This document shows positions 6,599-10,808 of a DNA stretch of 10,808 bases, one piece after another. Numbering within the stretch: the stretch's first letter is position 1; the number at the start of each line of letters is the position of its first letter. The stretch spans positions 1 to 10,808 of the forward strand of contig JACQHI010000113.1 of NCBI GenBank assembly GCA_016199105.1. The letters run 5' to 3'. Under the pieces are notes generated by a model. It ran no database searches. It worked only from the letters and a program-made list of their open reading frames with translations, and was not told the DNA's origin. The DNA is from Lentisphaerota bacterium (lineage in GTDB: Bacteria; Verrucomicrobiota; Kiritimatiellia; JAAZAB01). The position numbers were made by a program, and so were the translations under genes.

Positions 6599-9139
6599 TT
6601 AGACTTTGGAAATCCGCACACAGGTCTCCTTGTGCAACGCCTGTCCCGAAAGCGGATCCGATTTCGTGGGCCGCAAAACGGCGTCCGACGTGCCGCGGCC
6701 GGCGGCGGTTTTTCCCATAGCCGTGTGGCCGAACCCGTGCTGCAATCCCACCACCTCGGGGTGAATGCGTTTCGACACTTTCACCTTGCCCTTGACTTTC
6801 CCATGAGGCGATTCCACCCAAACCTCATCGCCGGTGCTCACCATCAACCGTTTCGCCGCCTCTGGATTCATGATCAGCGGATTGTCCGGCTTGATCTCCA
6901 AAAGCCACGCATTGTTCTGCGTTCGCGTATGGGTATGGCTGGCTTCCTTCCAGTTGATCAGGTAGAAGGGATACTCCGCGGAAGGCATCCAATCGCGGGG
7001 CGTGTACTCGGGCAGAGCCGCCACCGGGCGTCCCTGTGCGTCTTTCTTGTCGGCCAGGCTCTTGGCGAAAAACTCGATTTTCCCGCTTTTGGTGAAAAAG
7101 CCGCGGACCGGTTTGCCGCCGATGACGGTGCCTATCCGTTTGCCGCCCTTGTCCTTGGGCTTGTCGTAGATGCCCGTGCCTTCCGCTTTCGGGTCTTCGC
7201 CGTCGAACCAGGCCGTCTTCAGCTTGTCCTCGGCGAGTTCGGCCTTGTACTTTTCGTACTTCGTTCCCTTCTTGTCGACCCACACGGCGCCCGGAAGCTT
7301 TTTGAGCTCATCCAAGGTCATTCCTGGCGCCCCGTGTTTCACCTCGTTCGAAAGATAATCTTCATACCAGGCTTTCAGCTCGTCGATGGGAGTCCCCGAA
7401 AGAGGGCCTACCTCGAAGAATTTCCTGCCCTCATGGTCTTTGAGTTCCAGTCTTCGTCCCAAGGCGGCCACAACTTCATACTCGGCCAACTGGCCGAACA
7501 ACGGCTTCACGACGGGCTGGCGCAGCGCCATGCACCCCCAGGTCACCCAGTGGGTGTTGAGGTCGTACCTTTCCAAATACGTGGTCCCCGGCAACACGTA
7601 ATCCGCCAGCTTCGCCGTCTCGCTCATCATCGTATCGATGACGACGAGCGTTTCCAGTTTGGACATCGCCTTGGCCACCGTCGCCGACCCCGGCACCGAC
7701 ATCATCGGATTCTGGAACACGCACATCATCATCTTGGGCGTGTAAGGGCCCTTGCCTTCCGCCAGGTTTTCGAACATCTGCGTGTACACGCCGGACGAAT
7801 GCCCCAGCGGGTACTTCGCGCGCTCGTCAAACACCGGAAGCTTTCCGGTTTTTGCGGCGGTTTCGTCCGGATCGCAGTGGCCGTGCTTGTTCCCCTTCTT
7901 GTCGGGAATGACCATCGTGCCGGGCCGCTCATAGCCGTTGACCAGGGCCGCGAGCATCGCAATGGCCCGCCCGCCTTGTACGCCGTTGCTGTGCTGGCCG
8001 GGACCGCTCCAGACATCGATGCAAGCGGCCTTGGCGGCGGCGACTTCCTTGGCCAGCCGCTCGATGGTGTCGGCCGGGATGCTCGTGATTTTCTCGGCCC
8101 AGGCGGGAGTCTTGTCCTTCACATACTCGGCATATTCCTTGAAGCCGACGGTCCAGTTCTCGACGAACGCTTTGTCATAAAGCTTGTCGCGGACAATCAC
8201 ATGCCCCATCGCGATCGCCAGCGCGCCGTCCGTGGCGGGGCGAATCGAGAGCCATTCGCCCGCCTTGGCGGCCGTGTCGGAGAGATAGGGGTCCACCACG
8301 ACCAACTTGGCGCCTTTCTCCACCGCGCGCGTGATAATCCGGGGCAGATGAACCCACTTGATCGCGCTTGTCGGGTTCCAGCCGAACAGCAGGATGTAAT
8401 TCGTCTGGAGAAAATCGGCCAGCGGCCGATCATCGCCCATCACGGTCTTGAAAGACGCCTTCCGTGCGACGTCGCACAGGTTGGAATGCATGACATAGTT
8501 GGGCGTGCCATACAGCGTGCAGAAGTCGCCTTGCACATGCGTGAAGGAATGGTCTTCGCTCATCCACAGCAACTTCTGGGCCTCTCCCGCGTCGCGCAAG
8601 AGCTTCATATTGGCCGCGATCTCGTCAAGCGCCTTATCCCAAGAGATTTCCTCCCACTTCGGGTCGGCCCCGGGCGAGCGGTCGGAGTTGGTCCGCTTCA
8701 ACGGCTTCTTGATCCGGTCGGGATCGTAAAGCTGCATGATTCCCGCGTTTCCCTTCGGGCAGATCGAGCCGCCTTCCTTGCAGCCATACGCTTCCGTATA
8801 GCCGTCGAAGAAGTCGCTCGAGATATTGGAGTAGTTGTTGGGATTCCAGTGATTGGGTTCGATCTTCTCCGCCACCCCATCCACCACATGCACGAGAATG
8901 CCGGACTGGCCCCCGCACATATTGCAGCAGGAGGGAATCCATTCGCCCGCTTCGCGGCCCCAGTGCTTTTTCCCTTCGGCGTCAACCGCCAACTCGGGGA
9001 TCGTCTCGACCGGGGTTTTCTTCGATTCGTCATCCTTGGCGTAAACCGTTGCGCCGAGACCCGCCGCCGTTGCCGCGGCCGCGACACCCACGTCCTTGAT
9101 AAACTTGCGACGCCCCACCGTGTGATCGAATATGTACAT
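6599..9139 (-). CDS. Tat-exported molybdopterin oxidoreductase, catalytic subunit
   Basis: The 846-residue protein belongs to the DMSO-reductase family. It starts with a Tat signal (twin Arg R10-R11 in GRRKFIKD, hydrophobic AAAATAAGLGATVYA), so it folds in the cytoplasm with bis-MGD cofactor and acts in the periplasm. Next come the N-terminal Fe-S region (C71, C72, C75, then C127 in ICPKGNAGI), the molybdopterin domains (ISWDKALDEI; likely Mo ligand C222 in HSNLCDVARK), and the C-terminal cofactor-binding domain (about 720-840, with GLQHGFGHTAMG). Overall wording, especially CPKGNAGIMQLYDP and PLKRTN, resembles the polysulfide/thiosulfate/tetrathionate/arsenate reductase branch; the substrate cannot be assigned. 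The third Cys of the usual CxxCxxxC is Ser79 (codon TCC), and S79 and C127 are 47 residues apart, longer than in many relatives; C120 is an extra Cys in that insert. The ATG at 9139 is supported by AAGGAG seven bases upstream; longer in-frame extensions would bury the Tat signal. The Fe-S subunit gene ends 32 bases upstream. Confidence 0.93.
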   Translation of the reverse strand: MYIFDHTVGRRKFIKDVGVAAAATAAGLGATVYAKDDESKKTPVETIPELAVDAEGKKHWGREAGEWIPSCCNMCGGQSGILVHVVDGVAEKIEPNHWNPNNYSNISSDFFDGYTEAYGCKEGGSICPKGNAGIMQLYDPDRIKKPLKRTNSDRSPGADPKWEEISWDKALDEIAANMKLLRDAGEAQKLLWMSEDHSFTHVQGDFCTLYGTPNYVMHSNLCDVARKASFKTVMGDDRPLADFLQTNYILLFGWNPTSAIKWVHLPRIITRAVEKGAKLVVVDPYLSDTAAKAGEWLSIRPATDGALAIAMGHVIVRDKLYDKAFVENWTVGFKEYAEYVKDKTPAWAEKITSIPADTIERLAKEVAAAKAACIDVWSGPGQHSNGVQGGRAIAMLAALVNGYERPGTMVIPDKKGNKHGHCDPDETAAKTGKLPVFDERAKYPLGHSSGVYTQMFENLAEGKGPYTPKMMMCVFQNPMMSVPGSATVAKAMSKLETLVVIDTMMSETAKLADYVLPGTTYLERYDLNTHWVTWGCMALRQPVVKPLFGQLAEYEVVAALGRRLELKDHEGRKFFEVGPLSGTPIDELKAWYEDYLSNEVKHGAPGMTLDELKKLPGAVWVDKKGTKYEKYKAELAEDKLKTAWFDGEDPKAEGTGIYDKPKDKGGKRIGTVIGGKPVRGFFTKSGKIEFFAKSLADKKDAQGRPVAALPEYTPRDWMPSAEYPFYLINWKEASHTHTRTQNNAWLLEIKPDNPLIMNPEAAKRLMVSTGDEVWVESPHGKVKGKVKVSKRIHPEVVGLQHGFGHTAMGKTAAGRGTSDAVLRPTKSDPLSGQALHKETCVRISKV

Positions 9140-9171
9140 GGCCTTCTCCTTTTGCGTGAAATCGCCCTTCG

Positions 9172-10041
9172 TTACACCAGGTAATAAACATTCGGTTCCG
9201 TCTTCAGTTGTTCCTTCAGGCGAATGGCCTTGCCCGTCTTCAGCAACGCCGAGACCTCGCTCGCGGGGTCGTTGAAATCCCCGAAATGAATCGCGTGCCC
9301 GGTGCAGGTTTTCGCGCAAGCCGGCCAACGCCCCGCCGCTTTGTCATACCGTCCGTCCGCATCTTGAAGATGCAGGCAGAAGGTGCATTTGCGCACTTTG
9401 CCCTTGGTGGCTTTGGCGCCCTCGCGGAGCCTGAACTGGTTATATTCGGGCGACGGGACTTGCGCGTACGGCGTTTTTTCGGCGACGGCGGGAAAGTTCA
9501 GGCCTTGATCCTCTGTGCGCGCTCCGTAAGGACACGCCGGAATGCAATCCAGCACGCCGATGCAGCGGTCATAGTCAACCACTACGAGGCCGTCGCTCTC
9601 CCGCTTGTACGTGGCCTTCGCGGGACACGCCGGCACGCACGGCGGATTCTCGCAATGAAAACACGGCCGGGTCATAAACAAAGGCTTGTCAACCTTGCTG
9701 CCCTGCTCGGGATCGTCCAGAAGGACATTGTTGAAAACGCCCGGGGGCGTTTTGTTTTCGGCCTTGCACGCCACCACGCAGGCCCTGCAGCCCACGCAGC
9801 GTCGTGTGTCAACGACCATCCCATAGCGATACTTCTGTTTCCCTTTCGAAGCCGGTTGGGCTTTCGCGGCGACGGAAGGAGGAGCGTCCTCCGCATATCC
9901 CGCCACCGCCACCAGAGCCAGCGCGCCGGCGCCGGCCTTCACCAGCTGCCCCATCATGTCCCGCCGACTGATCCCGCATCCCGCCGCTGCTCCACACGAA
10001 CATGCCGCCGCGGGGGTGTCTGTTGCGTCCGTTTTATTCAT
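9172..10041 (-). CDS. Tat-exported ferredoxin-like Fe-S subunit (TtrB/PsrB/DsrO-like)
   Basis: This 289-residue protein is the electron-transfer partner of the molybdoenzyme encoded 32 bases downstream. Four cysteine motifs of the DmsB/PsrB type are visible: C82-C85-C88-C92 (CVGCRACVVAC); C127-C130-C135-C139; C160-V163-C166-C170 (CIGVLDCIPAC), in which the second Cys is Val; and C219-C222-C242-C246. It has its own Tat signal (R26-R27 in SRRDMMGQL, then GAGALALVAVAGYA), as TtrB and DsrO do, whereas PsrB and DmsB normally lack one. About 24 residues precede the twin Arg and include three cysteines (C14, C16, C22). The ATG at 10041 is chosen because GGAGG lies about six bases upstream. The Val163 replacement is analogous to Trp220 of E. 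coli NarH, where the cluster is [3Fe-4S]. No membrane anchor gene adjoins it, so the route of electrons to or from the quinone pool is open. Confidence 0.92.
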   Translation of the reverse strand: MNKTDATDTPAAACSCGAAAGCGISRRDMMGQLVKAGAGALALVAVAGYAEDAPPSVAAKAQPASKGKQKYRYGMVVDTRRCVGCRACVVACKAENKTPPGVFNNVLLDDPEQGSKVDKPLFMTRPCFHCENPPCVPACPAKATYKRESDGLVVVDYDRCIGVLDCIPACPYGARTEDQGLNFPAVAEKTPYAQVPSPEYNQFRLREGAKATKGKVRKCTFCLHLQDADGRYDKAAGRWPACAKTCTGHAIHFGDFNDPASEVSALLKTGKAIRLKEQLKTEPNVYYLV

Positions 10042-10091
10042 AACTGGCCTCCACTGTTCCTCAACCTTGTTATTATCGTTCTTCGACTCTT

Positions 10092-10535
10092 TCACACGGC
10101 GCACTTTTTCCGGACGGCGCCTTTTCGCTCGGACGATTCTTCATGAAGGGCTTTTCGCACTTCATCCAGCAACCGGTCGGCGGAAACCGGTTTTTCGAGA
10201 AATACGGACGGCGCCTTGTCCAAATATCGGTTCATATCCTCCGCGCCGAAGGCCAGCCCCAGCTTCCGGTTGACATCGGTCAGCATAATCACGGGTATGT
10301 CGCACGTTCTGGAGTCGCGCTGGAGATCGGAGTAGGCGGCAAAGCCGTCTTTCCCGCCCGGCATCATCACATCCATGACGATCACGTCGGGACAGGTGCG
10401 CTGTGCCCGGCGAACCGCATCGTCGCCGTTGGTGGCCGACAGCACCGGATATTCCGAGCCTATGGCCTTGGATAGAAACTCCAACCATTCGGGATCGTCA
10501 TCCACAACGAGAACCGTTTGAACGTCTTTTCGCAT
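10092..10535 (-). CDS. Stand-alone response-regulator receiver (paralogue 2)
   Basis: This 147-residue single receiver domain has the acidic pocket VDDDPEW (D12-D14), phospho-acceptor D55 in VMDVMMPGG, switch T86 in IMLTDVN, and K115 in FLEKP. As in the paralogue at 2354-2806, the segment from switch residue to Lys is 29 residues long. Hand alignment of the two cores gives about 94 identities in about 124 positions, and DNA identity is high, e.g. between about 2403-2463 and 10157-10217. The last 15 residues (ESSERKGAVRKKCAV) are basic and differ from the paralogue. It is the first gene of the molybdoenzyme block: it ends 50 bases before the Fe-S subunit start and follows a 16-bp palindrome. 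The ATG has no clear Shine-Dalgarno sequence. With no output domain it probably acts in a phosphorelay or by binding a partner protein. Confidence 0.9.
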   Translation of the reverse strand: MRKDVQTVLVVDDDPEWLEFLSKAIGSEYPVLSATNGDDAVRRAQRTCPDVIVMDVMMPGGKDGFAAYSDLQRDSRTCDIPVIMLTDVNRKLGLAFGAEDMNRYLDKAPSVFLEKPVSADRLLDEVRKALHEESSERKGAVRKKCAV

Positions 10536-10550
10536 GCAAATTGTATTGTT

Positions 10551-10566
10551 GTTTGACCGGTCAAAC
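10551..10566. promoter_or_regulatory. Perfect 16-bp palindrome, candidate operator
   Basis: GTTTGACCGGTCAAAC reads the same on both strands and lies 15 bases upstream of the receiver ATG at 10535. Its TTGACC halves look like -35 elements on both strands, and symmetrical TTGAC/GTCAA sites are typical of dimeric repressors. The position, at the head of the molybdoenzyme block and between divergent frames, suits an operator. It could also form a small hairpin in the leader RNA. The binding protein is unknown; an Rrf2-like gene may begin at 10765. Confidence 0.5.
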
Positions 10567-10587
10567 GACGAGAAATCGCGCTAAAGG

Positions 10588-10651
10588 CCAACACTATGCG
10601 AAAAACAAGGGAGGCCTATCAATGGGACAAATCTACGAATTTTAGTGTTGG
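10588..10651. repeat. 9-bp inverted repeat around a seven-codon ORF
   Basis: CCAACACTA (10588-10596) and TAGTGTTGG (10643-10651) are exact reverse complements separated by 46 bases. The intervening loop contains the AAGGGAGG ribosome-binding site and the seven-codon ORF. It could form a leader hairpin on the plus strand or a long-loop structure upstream of the receiver on the minus strand. A chance occurrence is possible. Confidence 0.35.
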
Positions 10652-10748
10652 ACTACAGCAAAATGCCTTCTTTGAGAGCCGTGGGCGCTGCGTTTACAGG
10701 AAAAAACTGGCGGCTCGCCGGGGATATCCGGTGGCGGTAGAACGGTAA
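10596..10748 (+). CDS. Small basic hypothetical ORF, 50 residues
   Basis: An ATG-to-TAA frame of 50 codons lies on the plus strand, with AAAGG (10583-10587) eight bases before the ATG. The product starts MRKTREAYQWDK, is rich in Arg and Lys, and has one Cys; I recognise no domain. Within it, in another frame, a seven-codon ORF (MGQIYEF, 10622-10645) has an even better Shine-Dalgarno sequence (AAGGGAGG, 10607-10614), so only one of the two readings, or neither, may be used. This may be leader sequence for the gene that starts at the right edge. Confidence 0.25.
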   Translation: MRKTREAYQWDKSTNFSVGLQQNAFFESRGRCVYRKKLAARRGYPVAVER

Positions 10749-10764
10749 GGCTTAACGTTACAGC

Positions 10765-10808
10765 ATGAAAATGCTCAGCAAGTCGCAGTATGGAAGAGCA
10801 GCGGTCCC
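10765..10808 (+). CDS. Start of a plus-strand gene, possibly Rrf2-family regulator (truncated)
   Basis: An open frame begins at ATG 10765 and runs off the window after 14 codons: MKMLSKSQYGRAAV. The S-K-x-x-Y-G-x-x-A pattern right after the start matches the N-terminus of Rrf2-family winged-helix regulators (compare IscR, MRLTSKGRYAVTAM), which often sense Fe-S clusters or redox state. The evidence is only a few residues, so the call is tentative. The ribosome-binding site is weak (TAAGG about 14 bases before the first ATG), and the second ATG at 10771 is an alternative start. A short AGCAT-GAAA-ATGCT hairpin covers the first start codon. If the call is right, it is the obvious candidate to bind the palindrome at 10551-10566. 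Confidence 0.35.
   Translation, partial: MKMLSKSQYGRAAV

Noticed and set aside
6506..9184. An 892-codon open frame on the plus strand opposite the molybdoenzyme gene
   Set aside because: It is an antisense shadow produced by G+C-rich codon use. The translation is His/Arg/Leu-rich with no recognisable domain, while the minus strand encodes a complete, motif-rich enzyme.
10746..10775. GGCTTAACGTTA resembling an integron attC core or recombination site
   Set aside because: The flanking paired simple sites and the imperfect long stem of attC are missing, and no integrase or cassette structure is visible.
1..10808. CRISPR arrays, tRNA/rRNA genes, insertion sequences and transposases
   Set aside because: I saw no regularly spaced repeats, no cloverleaf or rRNA signatures, and no transposase-like frames or terminal repeats in this window.

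Overview
The window comes from a G+C-rich, diderm (Gram-negative) bacterium. It encodes two outer-membrane beta-barrel proteins, a periplasmic Skp/OmpH-type chaperone and two Tat-exported redox subunits, so it has an outer membrane and probably carries out anaerobic or facultative respiration in the periplasm. The sequence does not fix the phylum. All confidently called genes lie on the minus strand, so transcription runs from high to low coordinates. Only a poorly supported small ORF and a truncated gene start at the far right edge point the other way.

Reading in the direction of transcription, block 1 (10535 to 5370) holds four genes: a stand-alone response-regulator receiver; a Tat-exported iron-sulfur subunit with four cluster motifs; a Tat-exported molybdopterin oxidoreductase of about 846 residues (Psr/Phs/Ttr/Arr branch of the DMSO-reductase family); and an OprO/OprP-type porin. 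The block ends at a strong intrinsic terminator (5371-5409). A perfect 16-bp palindrome sits just upstream of the first gene. No NrfD/PsrC-type membrane subunit is present.

Block 2 (5043 to 171) follows a 326-base non-coding gap. It holds an OmpR-family regulator and an overlapping CusS-like sensor kinase; a second stand-alone receiver that is a close paralogue of the one in block 1; an outer-membrane beta-barrel protein with one N-terminal CxxCH haem site; a perfect 36-bp palindrome; and an OmpH/Skp-family chaperone.

My working model is inference. An oxyanion or sulfur/metalloid compound enters through the OprP-like porin and is reduced (or oxidised) by the periplasmic molybdoenzyme. The haem-bearing barrel serves as an outer-membrane electron or ligand partner, the chaperone helps barrel assembly, and the Cus-like pair plus twin receivers control expression. 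Two features stand out. The catalytic subunit has Ser in place of the third Cys of its N-terminal Fe-S motif. The Fe-S subunit has Val in place of the second Cys of its third motif, as in NarH-type subunits that carry a [3Fe-4S] cluster.
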